Shown: positions 51,440 to 61,737 of the stretch, piece by piece
How the letters are laid out: every line of letters starts with the position of its first letter
Numbering within the stretch: the stretch's first letter is position 1
Source of the DNA: Gemmatimonadota bacterium
GTDB lineage: Bacteria > Gemmatimonadota > Gemmatimonadetes > Gemmatimonadales > Gemmatimonadaceae
NCBI GenBank assembly: GCA_028287285.1
Contig: JAQBPY010000065.1
Coordinates: 1-64,000 of the forward strand
Length of the DNA stretch: 64,000 nucleotides
Reading direction: 5' to 3'
Notes under the pieces: model-generated
Told to the model about the DNA's origin: nothing
The model's database searches: none
Seen by the model: only the letters and a program-made list of their open reading frames with translations
Made by a program: the position numbers and the translations under genes

Positions 51440-53272
51440 GTGAATCGTACGTCCAATTCCCTGAGCCATTCCCTGCGCGGAGACACGGAACGCCCCCTGC
51501 GCGCCTCCGGCGAGATCCATCGTGTCTCGTATGCATTGCCGGAGCACCTGGCGGAGTGGCAGCTGCCACCGGGCTGGCATTGGGGCTCCGAGGGACTCTG
51601 GCATCAGCACCGTCACTTCCAGGAAGTGATCGACGCGCTGGGGCGCTCCCTGTCGCTCGTGAGCGCGCCGGACACGGGGCATGCAGGTTGGCTCGAAGCC
51701 GAAGCACGTGCCCTGGCACATCGCAACCACCCCGCCGTACCCACCACCTATCACTACTGGGCCAGCTTCGCCGACAGCCGCCGCGGTCCCGGCTACCTGC
51801 GGCGCTGGATCGCCGGAGAAACGGTCGGAGCGCGTCTGTCACGCGCGGGTGCCGAAGACGTGCCCGCCGTACTGCGCGTCATGCGCGAGATCGGCTCCAC
51901 GCTGTCGTACCTGCACGATGCGGGCAGCGTGCACGGCGCCGTTTCCGTACACAATGTCTGGACCACCCCCATGGGCCGCCTGTGGCTGCTGGGCTGGCAA
52001 TGGGCCGTCCCCATCGCGTCGGTGCCCAGCGACCTCTCACCCGATACAACGGGCATGCCCCTTCCACCCGAGTGGGGCGACGGCTGGCAGCCATCATTCA
52101 TGAGCGACCAGTGGCAGCTCGGCGCACTATGTTTTCATGCGCTAACAGGCGAGGCTCCGCCGCGCGACAACATCCCCCCCGTTTCGCTCGTGCGGCCAGA
52201 CGTGCCGCCCTCCGTCTCCAATGTGCTGGATCGCGCCTTACAGCTTGACCCTGCCAAACGCTTCGGCTCCGTTGCCGCAATGGTGCGCGCCATGGATCGC
52301 GTGCTCGGAAGCCGCACTGTCCTCACACTGAGTGGCGAGACGACGGCTGCGTCGCGCGAGTCTCCGGAAGTTCGGCTGCGTTGGGCCCTTGCGGACGACT
52401 ACGAGGTGCTCGCCCCCCTCGGTGCAGGCACGTTCGGATCGGTGTGGCGCGTGCGCGATCTCTCCCTCGGCCGCGAAGTCGCGCTCAAGCTGCTCCATCA
52501 GCACGTGGCTCGCGATGAGCGCGCCGTCGGGCGATTTCGTCGCGAAGCACGACTCGCTGCGCAGCTCGCGCATCCATCCATCGTTCCCATCTATGACTGG
52601 GACAGCCGCGGCGACGTCGCCTGGTACACGATGGAATTGGCCGAAGGGGGCTCTGTCGCGGATCTCGTGGAGCGCGCCGGCGCCCGCCTGCTGGCCGAAG
52701 TCGCACCGCAAATCGACAACGTGTTGAGTGGGCTCGGTGCCGCCCATGCCATCGGTATCGTGCATCGCGACCTCAAACCCGAGAACATCCTCATCGACCG
52801 CTATCGTCGCTGGCGCATCGCGGATTTCGGTATCGCCAATCCGGCGGGCGAGGAAACCACGGGGGCATCGGGCACTCCCGCTTTTTCTCCCCCCGAACAG
52901 CTCCTCGGCGAGCCGCAGGAAGCCAGTGCCGACTGTTTTTCGCTTGCAGCCATCGTCGCGTTCGTGCTCACAGGAGAGCCGCCCTTTGGCGAGGCGGACA
53001 GCAAGACCATTCTCGCGCGGGAGCTTACCGGCCAGTTCGACGACTCACGTTTCGCGCCGGAAATCGCGCAGTGGCTCAGCGTGGGCCTCGCGGCGCAGCA
53101 GGAGAATCGTTTCGCTGATGCCGCGGTCATGCAGGAAACGTGGCGCATTGCGGCGGGCGCAGTACTCGAGCGCGAGCGCCGGGTGCCGTGGTGGAAACGA
53201 ATCTTCGGCAGCGAAGAGAGTGCCAGCGAAAGCTGGTGGCGCGAAGAAGGAGTCGCCTCTTCCACCCTTTAG
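51440..53272 (+). CDS. Tandem pseudokinase - serine/threonine protein kinase
   Basis: The 610-residue protein has two Hanks-type kinase domains in tandem. The first (about 60-290) is degenerate: the catalytic loop reads VHGAVSVHNVW (HRD lost, Asn172 kept), DFG reads LLGW, and no canonical glycine loop or ATP lysine is visible. The second (about 320-575) is intact: LGAGTFGSV (328-335), VALKLL with Lys350, Glu369 in RFRREA, HRDLKPEN with Asp444, and ADFG with Asp462. An activation loop with TTGASGTPAFSPPEQ follows. A basic tail lacks a transmembrane helix, so it is probably cytosolic. The pseudokinase may regulate the active domain or bind a partner. It converges on the histidine kinase gene, overlapping by 4 bp. 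Start GTG with a TAGATT box six bases upstream. Confidence 0.9.
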   Translation: MNRTSNSLSHSLRGDTERPLRASGEIHRVSYALPEHLAEWQLPPGWHWGSEGLWHQHRHFQEVIDALGRSLSLVSAPDTGHAGWLEAEARALAHRNHPAVPTTYHYWASFADSRRGPGYLRRWIAGETVGARLSRAGAEDVPAVLRVMREIGSTLSYLHDAGSVHGAVSVHNVWTTPMGRLWLLGWQWAVPIASVPSDLSPDTTGMPLPPEWGDGWQPSFMSDQWQLGALCFHALTGEAPPRDNIPPVSLVRPDVPPSVSNVLDRALQLDPAKRFGSVAAMVRAMDRVLGSRTVLTLSGETTAASRESPEVRLRWALADDYEVLAPLGAGTFGSVWRVRDLSLGREVALKLLHQHVARDERAVGRFRREARLAAQLAHPSIVPIYDWDSRGDVAWYTMELAEGGSVADLVERAGARLLAEVAPQIDNVLSGLGAAHAIGIVHRDLKPENILIDRYRRWRIADFGIANPAGEETTGASGTPAFSPPEQLLGEPQEASADCFSLAAIVAFVLTGEPPFGEADSKTILARELTGQFDDSRFAPEIAQWLSVGLAAQQENRFADAAVMQETWRIAAGAVLERERRVPWWKRIFGSEESASESWWREEGVASSTL

Positions 53273-56200
53273 GCTTTTTTCAGCTCCACGCGCACTACCG
53301 TCCCGGCGCCCGACGAGCTCTCGATCGACACGCTTCCGCCCCATCCATCCACCATGCGGCGCGTAATGGCGAGCCCGAGTCCGCTGCCACTGGTTCTGGT
53401 GGAGAAATGTGGCTCGAAAATCTTTGGAAGCACATCAGCTGCGATGCCGGCTCCGTCATCAGCCACGTCGATGCGCACGCGTTCTTCGGTGCTCTGAACC
53501 GTTGCCACCACCGTCTGCGCATTCGCGAGCCGGGCGTTCTCGAAGAGATTGAGCAGCACCTCACGCAGCTCGTCAGGCCGCGCCATCGCGTGGGGAATAT
53601 CTCCCATTACGATACAACGCCAGCTCACCTGCCCTTCACCCAACGTCTCCAGGGCGACGACGTCCTTCACGGTCGCCACGATATCCGTTGGAACGGCGGG
53701 CGCGCGCTGCTCGGGCCCACCACCATACCGGCTGAATGCGCGCGCGATCTCGTCGAGGCGGTCGATCTCGGTCAGGATGCGCGTCACGTTCTGGTCGAGC
53801 ACCTCCTCGAATTTCGGACGACCAAACGCGCGGCGGAGATGCTGCACGCCGAGCCGGATGGGTGTGAGCGGATTCTTGATCTCGTGCGCCACTTGTCGCG
53901 CCATCTCTCCCCATGCCAGGACGCGCTGAGCACGGGCGAGCTCGGTCACGTCATCGAGCGTCAACACTGCGCCGCCACGCGACAACCGCGTGAACTGCCC
54001 GCGCAGCGTTCGTCCGTCACGCACCAGATCGAATCCGTCGAATTCCTGCGAGCCGGCCAGGAAGCCGGCCAATCTGGTCGCTACGGCGGGAAGCGAGATG
54101 GAGCCCACCCCATCCCCGGCGGCCGGCACGCTTCCGAGCAGCGCTTCAGCGCGCGGGTTGGCCAGAATTACCCGTCCGTTTTCATCCACCGCGATCACAC
54201 CGCTGGCCACGGTCCGCAGCACGGCGTCAGTTCTCCGCTGCGCTTCCACCAGCGCCGCCCGACTCTCGCCAAGGTCACGTGCCATGGCGCGAAACGCCGT
54301 GAAGACGGGAAGAAATTCGCTGGACGCCCGCCCGTCAAAGGGGAGATCGCTTTCGCCGCGCGCGACGGCGCGAGCCGCTGAGCGCAGTGCGCTGATGGGA
54401 CGCGCAAGTTGCCGCGCCGCGATGGCGCTCAACCAGAGCGCGGCCGTGGCGCCAAGCGCCGTCGCGAACAGCACGAGCACGCCAAGGTCCCGGCGACGGC
54501 GATCGAGGAGGAAATCGTCGACGCGCGCGGGTGCCGCGAGCACAGACCGGCCTCCCCTGCCCGGAAGCACGCGATAGCCCATCATGCCGGTGGCACCGTC
54601 GAGTGGCTCGGCCTTCGTCGCCCCCAACTCCTCCGCAGCCGTCAACTCCACGGCCACCTCGGGGCGCAGCAGACGTCCCATGGGAATGAGATCGGCAAAG
54701 AGTGAATCGCTGGCGTCAACGAGCACGCCCGACTGGTACAGCAGCAGCTTGGTATCGAGACGGCGGCTTTCCCCTGCCAGCCCGCTGCCCGGGTTGAAGG
54801 CGCGCATGGTCTCGGTGACGAGCAGCCGGCGCGACGCCTGCGCATCGTCGAACAGCTGCTGCCACGACCACACCGCAAAGGCCGCCGCAGGCACGAGAAA
54901 GAACAGGAACAGCGCCACCGAGAGCTGCGCGCGGTAGCTGCGAATGCGGCGGCGGCGCAGCCGCAACCAACGGCCGACACGCCCATCGGTGGAGGCGCCG
55001 ACCAGCCAGACCAGCCACACGACGCCAAGGTTGACGATGACCAGCAGTCCTCCACGCGGCAGGAGGGAATCGAGCCGGCGAAGGTCCACTTCGAGGTGGG
55101 CGCGGGCCGGGCCGCCCGCCCCATTCACGGGCCAATCGCCGTGCAGCTCGTTCCCTTCGCGACGCCATCGCGTGGACGACCCCGCCTCGAAGGTGTCGGA
55201 GATTACCTGCACGGTGTACGGAGGCTCATTGCCCTCCTGGCCGGCGAGCCCATACCAGCGGGCATAGGCGTCCGTGCCGATCAGCCTGGTTCGGGGCGCG
55301 ATGACGATGGTGACAACTCCGCCACGCATGGGAACCGCAACGATGTGTACGCCGTATACACCAGCTTTCGCGGTTGACACCACCCGCTGTCCGGTCGCCA
55401 TCGCGCTATCGGCGGCTTGGCTCACGTCGCGAAATGGAAAGCCAAACGGTGCGGAGCCGAAGTGTGCGATTTGCTGGTCGTAGGACCAGGCATAGAGCGC
55501 AACCGGATACCCAGCCGACGCCAGGTCCGAGGTGACATAGCGCTCGAGGAGTGCTTGGACGGTACGCGGGATGTCCTCGCCCTGCATGGACCGCGCGAGA
55601 CGCTGGCCCAGCGTGTCGGCATAGGCGTCCGGTGCCGACAGACCGCGCGCGTCGCGTTCCGCAAGCTCCACGCGGCCGCGTGATTCGCTACCCCATACCA
55701 CCGTGGTGGAGGCGAGGGCAGCAACCGTGGCACACGCGAGGAGCGTGCGGTGGGAGGGCCGAGAGAGCACGACTGCGGCAACAGCCGCTGCCCATATGAG
55801 ACTGAACCACTGCGGCCATTGGCCCGGCGCTTCCCAGATGATGGGCGCGATGATCGCACCCACCAGGGCGAGTGCCGGACCCGTCATGATGGGCGCGCCC
55901 CTGCGTGCACCGAGGGCTCGGCGTCCCGCCCAGGTGGCCAGCGCGAGAAGCGCCGTGGCCGCGAGGCACAGCGGAATGGTCCAGATGATCCAGAGACCAC
56001 CCCCTGCCCCCTCGGTCGCCGGAGCAATTCCTCGCGAGAGTGACCTGATGGCAAACGGGCCGATCACAATTGTGATGGCCGCTACGGCGCCCGCCAGCAG
56101 CCGCGGCATCCGTGCGCCGACCCGCCGGACCGCGAGCAGCACGAGAAGCACGGCGATGGCGGACGTGAGTGCCAGTGCGCCGGCATTCGCCGTATAGGCG

Positions 56201-57186
56201 TGACCTGCCGGGTAGAAGTAGACCGAGGCATCGAATAACCGCGATCGCGTGGAGAACTCGCTTAGCGGCACGAGGGCAAGGCAGCGCAGGACGACGAGCG
56301 CCCCCGCGACCACGGCGAGATCGCTCGTCCCGGAGCCTGCCACACCCACCAGAAAAGCGATCAGTGCCACGAGGAGTGCAATACCGGCCCGCACCCGCGC
56401 GCGCTCGAGCAGCCGGAAGCGCACCTCACCGGGCGAGGGAACAATGGCGCGCGCAACAAAAAGCGGACGTCCTTCGTCGACGTACTGCAACTCGTCCGCG
56501 TTCAGGATTCCGCTGGGCGGCGCGAACAGAAAGCCCTCGGTGATCTCGTCGGACGCCAGGCGCTGCGCGAGGCCACGGGTGAGCCGGTCTGCCGGCGATG
56601 CGGCGTACAGCAGCGCAAAGACTACGGTGCGAACCTGCGCACTGTCGCTGGCGACATACACTGTCAGGCCAAACGGCGACGCAACGATCCCGCTCGTTCC
56701 CAGCAGGCGGCCAGGGTCTGCGTGGAGCGTACCCGCCCACGCAATGAGCGTGTCGCCGTGCAGCACGAGCACACCCCGATGCTCCACGTCGCCCACGAGG
56801 CGTTCCAGCTGACTGACTGCCTCGCGCGAGCTGGCGGGAAGGGTGCGCGCCCTTCGCGCAACGTCGCGCAGCGTCCGCAGCTCTTCATCTACACGGTTCT
56901 GCAGGCGGCTGCGCTGCGCGGCGGCCTCTTCGCTGCCCACTTCGGCGGGCGACCGCGAAAAGCGCGCGAGGCGCGTCTGCGCGCGTCCTCCCACGGCACA
57001 GATACCGGCCAGGGCGAGCAATGCCGCCATCAGGGGAATTCGGCCCGTGCGCCCTGGCTGCGCCTTCAGGACAATCGCGCCGGCAAGAGTAGCAATCAGG
57101 CAGACCGCGAGATAACCTACCCATGGCTCGGCGAGCCACGCGCTCGCGGCAAGGAGCGCCACGGCAACTGCCGCCGGCGCGAGCAT
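53269..57186 (-). CDS. NtrY-like sensor histidine kinase, very large
   Basis: The 1305-residue protein has an N-terminal half with many hydrophobic segments and intervening extracytoplasmic loops, including an 80-residue loop after the second segment. It then has a HAMP domain (about 955-1010, RQLARPISALRSAARAVARG), a PAS domain (about 1025-1085, VASGVIAVDENGRVILANP), a dimerisation domain with the phospho-acceptor His1101 in ARQVAHEIKNPLTPIR, and an HATPase domain (LLNLFENARL, ADDGAGIA, GSGLGLAI). Order and H-box are those of NtrY kinases, but NtrY is usually 700-800 residues, so the N-terminal sensor is greatly expanded. The cognate regulator is not adjacent; the NtrX-like activator at 16664-18082 is a candidate. 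Its 3' end overlaps the kinase gene by 4 bp. Confidence 0.9.
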   Translation of the reverse strand: MLAPAAVAVALLAASAWLAEPWVGYLAVCLIATLAGAIVLKAQPGRTGRIPLMAALLALAGICAVGGRAQTRLARFSRSPAEVGSEEAAAQRSRLQNRVDEELRTLRDVARRARTLPASSREAVSQLERLVGDVEHRGVLVLHGDTLIAWAGTLHADPGRLLGTSGIVASPFGLTVYVASDSAQVRTVVFALLYAASPADRLTRGLAQRLASDEITEGFLFAPPSGILNADELQYVDEGRPLFVARAIVPSPGEVRFRLLERARVRAGIALLVALIAFLVGVAGSGTSDLAVVAGALVVLRCLALVPLSEFSTRSRLFDASVYFYPAGHAYTANAGALALTSAIAVLLVLLAVRRVGARMPRLLAGAVAAITIVIGPFAIRSLSRGIAPATEGAGGGLWIIWTIPLCLAATALLALATWAGRRALGARRGAPIMTGPALALVGAIIAPIIWEAPGQWPQWFSLIWAAAVAAVVLSRPSHRTLLACATVAALASTTVVWGSESRGRVELAERDARGLSAPDAYADTLGQRLARSMQGEDIPRTVQALLERYVTSDLASAGYPVALYAWSYDQQIAHFGSAPFGFPFRDVSQAADSAMATGQRVVSTAKAGVYGVHIVAVPMRGGVVTIVIAPRTRLIGTDAYARWYGLAGQEGNEPPYTVQVISDTFEAGSSTRWRREGNELHGDWPVNGAGGPARAHLEVDLRRLDSLLPRGGLLVIVNLGVVWLVWLVGASTDGRVGRWLRLRRRRIRSYRAQLSVALFLFFLVPAAAFAVWSWQQLFDDAQASRRLLVTETMRAFNPGSGLAGESRRLDTKLLLYQSGVLVDASDSLFADLIPMGRLLRPEVAVELTAAEELGATKAEPLDGATGMMGYRVLPGRGGRSVLAAPARVDDFLLDRRRRDLGVLVLFATALGATAALWLSAIAARQLARPISALRSAARAVARGESDLPFDGRASSEFLPVFTAFRAMARDLGESRAALVEAQRRTDAVLRTVASGVIAVDENGRVILANPRAEALLGSVPAAGDGVGSISLPAVATRLAGFLAGSQEFDGFDLVRDGRTLRGQFTRLSRGGAVLTLDDVTELARAQRVLAWGEMARQVAHEIKNPLTPIRLGVQHLRRAFGRPKFEEVLDQNVTRILTEIDRLDEIARAFSRYGGGPEQRAPAVPTDIVATVKDVVALETLGEGQVSWRCIVMGDIPHAMARPDELREVLLNLFENARLANAQTVVATVQSTEERVRIDVADDGAGIAADVLPKIFEPHFSTRTSGSGLGLAITRRMVDGWGGSVSIESSSGAGTVVRVELKKA

Positions 57187-57223
57187 CGCCCCCGGCCATG
57201 GCCGTTCTTTCGTGTCGTTCAGA

Positions 57224-57961
57224 ATGACCTACTCCTCGCCCGATGTGGCGACACCGCGCCGCATCAAGGAGATGCGGCCGGCAGAAATCGCCGACGCCAT
57301 CTCGCGGGATGCGAGGCTCATCGTGCCCGTGGGCACGTGCGAGCAGCATGGCCCCCACCTGCCGCTCGGTACCGACACGCTCATCGTGGAGCACCTGGCC
57401 GACGATCTCTCGGCGGAGTTCGGGATTCTCCGCGCGCCCACCATCGAGTACGGCGTCAACGTCGACACGGAACGCACCTTTGCGGGCAACGCGTCCGTTC
57501 GCAAGAAGACCTTGCACCGCATGCTCAACGACTTGATCGCCACCTGGGAGACCACCGGGATAAGGGAATTCATTCTACTCACGGCGCACGAACATGATCC
57601 GCACCAGGAGGCCCTCGCCACGGTGGTGACGACGAGTGCCCGGGTCCGCGTGGTTGATATTTTTGCCGTGGACGTACACGGATTTCTCGAGGGCCAGTCC
57701 GAGCCGATGCACGGCGACGTAGTCGATACCTCGCTGGTGCTGCATGTGGCGCCGGCGCTGGTTCGCATGGATCTCGCCGAAGACTATATGATGTCGCGCG
57801 ATGCGCTGCGGCGATACCGGCGCGGCTGGCTCCGCATTCCGAGCGACAGCAGCGGCTCCATCGGCCGCCCCACCCTTGCGACCGCGGCCAAGGGGGCGGC
57901 GATTTATGCCCACATCCGCGAAAAGGTTCGCGCGCGGGTATTTTTGACGCCGGGGGAATAG
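57224..57961 (+). CDS. Creatininase family amidohydrolase
   Basis: The 245-residue protein has the creatininase fold markers: a metal-binding stretch LIVPVGTCEQHGPHLPLGTDT (Glu, His and Asp ligands), NVDTERTFAGNASV, and a second His/Glu region AHEHDPHQEALA. Related enzymes open small cyclic amides or act in cofactor pathways (for example mycofactocin or F420-type genes); the reaction here is unknown. ATG 57224 is chosen; GTG 57212 is an alternative. It is divergent from the histidine kinase gene, 38 bp apart, and precedes the export operon by 112 bp. That gap holds only low-complexity GGTC/TCTGA-type sequence. Confidence 0.87.
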   Translation: MTYSSPDVATPRRIKEMRPAEIADAISRDARLIVPVGTCEQHGPHLPLGTDTLIVEHLADDLSAEFGILRAPTIEYGVNVDTERTFAGNASVRKKTLHRMLNDLIATWETTGIREFILLTAHEHDPHQEALATVVTTSARVRVVDIFAVDVHGFLEGQSEPMHGDVVDTSLVLHVAPALVRMDLAEDYMMSRDALRRYRRGWLRIPSDSSGSIGRPTLATAAKGAAIYAHIREKVRARVFLTPGE

Positions 57962-58073
57962 TTACTGGTCCGATACTCTGATGGTCTGTTGGTCGGATTG
58001 TCTGACTGCTTGAAACCCACCTCCCCACCGTTCCGTAAGGCACGGTGACTCAACTCACAGGACTTCCTCACCA

Positions 58074-59549
58074 ATGCGTACTCTGGTGTTCGCGCTCGCC
58101 GTCGCCGCCATCGCGCCCGTTCTCGGGGCACAGAGCGGCCCCGCCTCCAGCGCCACGCTCACGCTCGACGAAGCTGTTTCGCTCGCCCGCCGCAATAACC
58201 CCGTCTACCTCTCGCAGGCCAGTGCCAGGCGCACTGCCGACGCGAGCGTCCGTAGCGCGCGCGGCGCCCTGCTTCCCTCCGCCGATGCGTCGTTCACCAG
58301 CCGCTATCAGCAGGCGGGACAGCAGGTCTTCAGCGGCCAGTCATTCAGCAACAGCTCGGCCACGTTGCAGTCCAGCTATAGCCTGGGTCTCAACTATCGG
58401 GTCAACAAATCCACCTTCCTCACGCCCAGGGCGGCCGAAGCGAATCGCGACGCCGTCGAAGCGGACATCACCGGCTCGGCCGAGTTGCTGCGCTCGACCG
58501 TCACCCAGCAATACCTGAGTGTCCTTCAGGCGCAGGCGCGCTCCGCGCTCCAGGACACGCTCGTGAAAACCGCGCAGGGCCAGCTCGACCTCGCCAAGGC
58601 CAAGGTCGCCGTGGGATCCGGCACGTCGCTCGACATCCGCCGCGCCGAAGTCGCGCTCGGACAGTCGCAGGTGGCGCTGCTCCGTGAGCGGAACAACGTG
58701 GAAATCGAAAAGCTTCGCCTCTTCCAGCAGATGGGCGTGGCCCAGCCGGATAACGTGAGCCTCGTCACGGATTTTCCCATTACGGCGCCGAACTTCAATC
58801 TCGCCACGCTGCTGGATGATGCGCGCAGGGGCAACCCGGCCATCGTCGCGCTCCGCGCCCGCGACCGGTCGGCAGACCTGAACGTGCAGGTGGCAAAGTC
58901 GGCCTACACGCCTACACTCACGCTCAGCACGGGTGTTGGCGGGAATTCATACCAGTACACCAACGCCGACTACCTCATCGGCCAGGCGCAGGCGCAGATC
59001 GCCGGTGCCCAGGCCAGCTGCTTCCAGGTGGATTCGCTCCGGACGCGCGTGGGCTTGTCCAGCTCGAACTGCAACAGCTCCGCGTACCAGTTCACGTCTG
59101 CGCAGGCAGACGCCATCCGCGCGAAGAACAGTCAGTTCCCCTTCAGCTTCCAGCGGTCGCCACTCGCGCTCAACGCAACGCTCTCGATCCCGATCTTCGA
59201 CAACTTCGGCCGCGAGGAGCGCGTGCAGCAGGCGCAGGTGAACAAGGAAGACGCGCTGTACAATGTGAAGGCAAAGGATCTCGCGCTCACGGCAGACGTC
59301 ACGCAGGCCTATCGCACGCTGACGACCGCCGCACAGACGGTCACGCTGCAGGAACAGAACGCATCGAAGGCAAAGGAAGAGCTGTCATTCGCCGAAGAGC
59401 GCTACAAGGTCGGCGCGTCGACCTTCCTGGACGTCGTGACGTCGCGTGGCAGCTACGAGCAGGCCCTGATCGATCGCGTGAACGCAGTATACGACTACCA
59501 CAAAGCCTTTGCCGCGCTTGAAAATGCGGTTGGCCACCCCCTCCGCTAG
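58074..59549 (+). CDS. TolC family outer-membrane efflux protein
   Basis: The 491-residue protein has a signal peptide (ending PVLGAQS) and the TolC repeat pattern: TLDEAVSLARRNNPVYLSQ, then two long coiled-coil segments (VKTAQGQLDLAKAKVAVGSG and LALTADVTQAYRTLTTAAQT), ending RYKVGASTFLDVVTSRGSYEQA. The C-terminal half repeats the N-terminal one, as in TolC. It forms the outer-membrane channel for the MacA-like adaptor and ABC permeases downstream. ATG 58074 has AGGA upstream; it is the first gene of the operon. Confidence 0.92.
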   Translation: MRTLVFALAVAAIAPVLGAQSGPASSATLTLDEAVSLARRNNPVYLSQASARRTADASVRSARGALLPSADASFTSRYQQAGQQVFSGQSFSNSSATLQSSYSLGLNYRVNKSTFLTPRAAEANRDAVEADITGSAELLRSTVTQQYLSVLQAQARSALQDTLVKTAQGQLDLAKAKVAVGSGTSLDIRRAEVALGQSQVALLRERNNVEIEKLRLFQQMGVAQPDNVSLVTDFPITAPNFNLATLLDDARRGNPAIVALRARDRSADLNVQVAKSAYTPTLTLSTGVGGNSYQYTNADYLIGQAQAQIAGAQASCFQVDSLRTRVGLSSSNCNSSAYQFTSAQADAIRAKNSQFPFSFQRSPLALNATLSIPIFDNFGREERVQQAQVNKEDALYNVKAKDLALTADVTQAYRTLTTAAQTVTLQEQNASKAKEELSFAEERYKVGASTFLDVVTSRGSYEQALIDRVNAVYDYHKAFAALENAVGHPLR

Positions 59550-59573
59550 CACCTCCCCACCGAGATTATCCAA

Positions 59574-60856
59574 ATGAGCAAGAATGTGAAATTGACCCTG
59601 CTTGGAGTGGTGATTCTGGCCCTCGCAGGGGTTGGCGGGCTCACCGCCATGAAACGCGGCAACAAGGCGGTGGAAGTCCGCATCGAGGACGTGCAGAACC
59701 GCGACCTCGTGGCCTCCGTCACGGCCAGCGGCCAAGTACGCCCGCAGACAAAGGTCGACCTGAGCTCGGACATCACCGGCAAGATCGTCAAGTTGGCCGT
59801 GAAGGAAGGGCAGATGGTGACCAAGGGCCAGTTCCTCCTGCAGATCGACGCTGAGCAGGCCAATGCCGCCGTGCAGCGCATGGAGGCCGTCGTGGCCTCG
59901 AGCAAGGCGCAGCTGTCGCAGGCCAACGCGAACTTCATGCAGGCCCAGAAGAGCCTGGACCGCACCGCGGCCATGAAGAAGTCCAACCCCCAGCTGATTG
60001 CCGATGAGCAGATGGAGCAGCTGCGCACGGCCGTCGATGTCAACAAGGCCCAGTACGATGCAGCCAAACACTCGGTCGATCAGTCCACGGCATCGCTGCG
60101 CGATGCGCAGAGCGCCCTGAGCAAGACGTCCATCTACGCGCCGATGTCGGGCCGCGTGACGCGCCTGGTGGTGGAGAACGGCGAAACGGCCATCCAGGGC
60201 ACCATGAACAAGGATGCCGCCACGCTGCTCACCATCGCGGACATGAGCGTGCTGGAGACCAAGGTCAAGGTCGACGAAACCGACGTCGCCCGAATCGCCC
60301 TTGGCGACTCCGCGGTCATCCAGATCGATGCCTTTCCGGATACCACCTTCATCGGCAGGGTAACCAAAATCTCCAATAGTGCTGTCAAAGCAGCAACCGC
60401 CTCGTCGAGCACCGATCAGGCGGTAGATTACGAGGTCACCATCCAGCTCGTGAACACCCCGCCCGAAACGCGGCCGGATTTTTCGGCCACGGCCAAGATC
60501 ATCACGGATACCCGAAAGCAGGTGCTGTCCATCCCGATCATTGCACTCACCGTTCGGGAGAACGAGGCGCTGATCAAGGGTGACACGGCAGTTGGACTGG
60601 GCAAGGCGAAGCCCAAAAAGGAAGTCGGCAAAAAGGATGTGGAAGGTGTGTTCGTAGTCGCGAAAGACAACAAAGTGACGTTCCGGCCCGTAAAGGTAGG
60701 GATCGCTGGAGAGAAGCACTTCGAGGTGTTGAGTGGCCTCAAGTCGGGCGACAAGATCGTCGCCGGCACCTACCAGGCGATCCGCGAGCTGAAGGATGGC
60801 GCGTTGATTCGCGAAACGAAGGTTGACCCCAAGAAGCCGGCAACGGCGGCCAAATC

Positions 60857-60860
<4 letters not shown>
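59574..60860 (+). CDS. Periplasmic adaptor of MacA/HlyD type
   Basis: The 428-residue protein has one N-terminal transmembrane helix (about 7-25), a lipoyl/barrel-sandwich domain ([32 protein letters not shown]), a coiled-coil hairpin (about 100-180, [32 protein letters not shown]), and a beta-barrel with [16 protein letters not shown] and a [19 protein letters not shown]-terminal strand set. It bridges the ABC permease and TolC. The next gene starts within its stop codon (GTGA). Substrate of this pump is not visible from sequence. Confidence 0.92.
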
Positions 60861-61669
<809 letters not shown>

Positions 61670-61697
61670 CCGATCAGTCTGTCGGCACCGTTCCGGT

Positions 61698-61727
61698 GGG
61701 ATAGCGTTAGATTCATAACGCTATCCC
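61698..61727. promoter_or_regulatory. Perfect 12-bp inverted repeat inside the export operon
   Basis: GGGATAGCGTTA-GATTCA-TAACGCTATCCC has perfect 12-bp arms and a 6-base loop, in the 68-bp gap before the first permease gene. A TAGATT box spans left arm and loop (61708-61713). It could be an operator for an internal promoter, or an RNA hairpin. Confidence 0.55.
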
Positions 61728-61737
61728 TACCCTCGCC

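Noticed and set aside
53140-54381. 413-codon plus-strand frame over the end of the kinase and the histidine kinase
   Set aside because: It overlaps two well-supported genes in other frames and shows no domain or signal.
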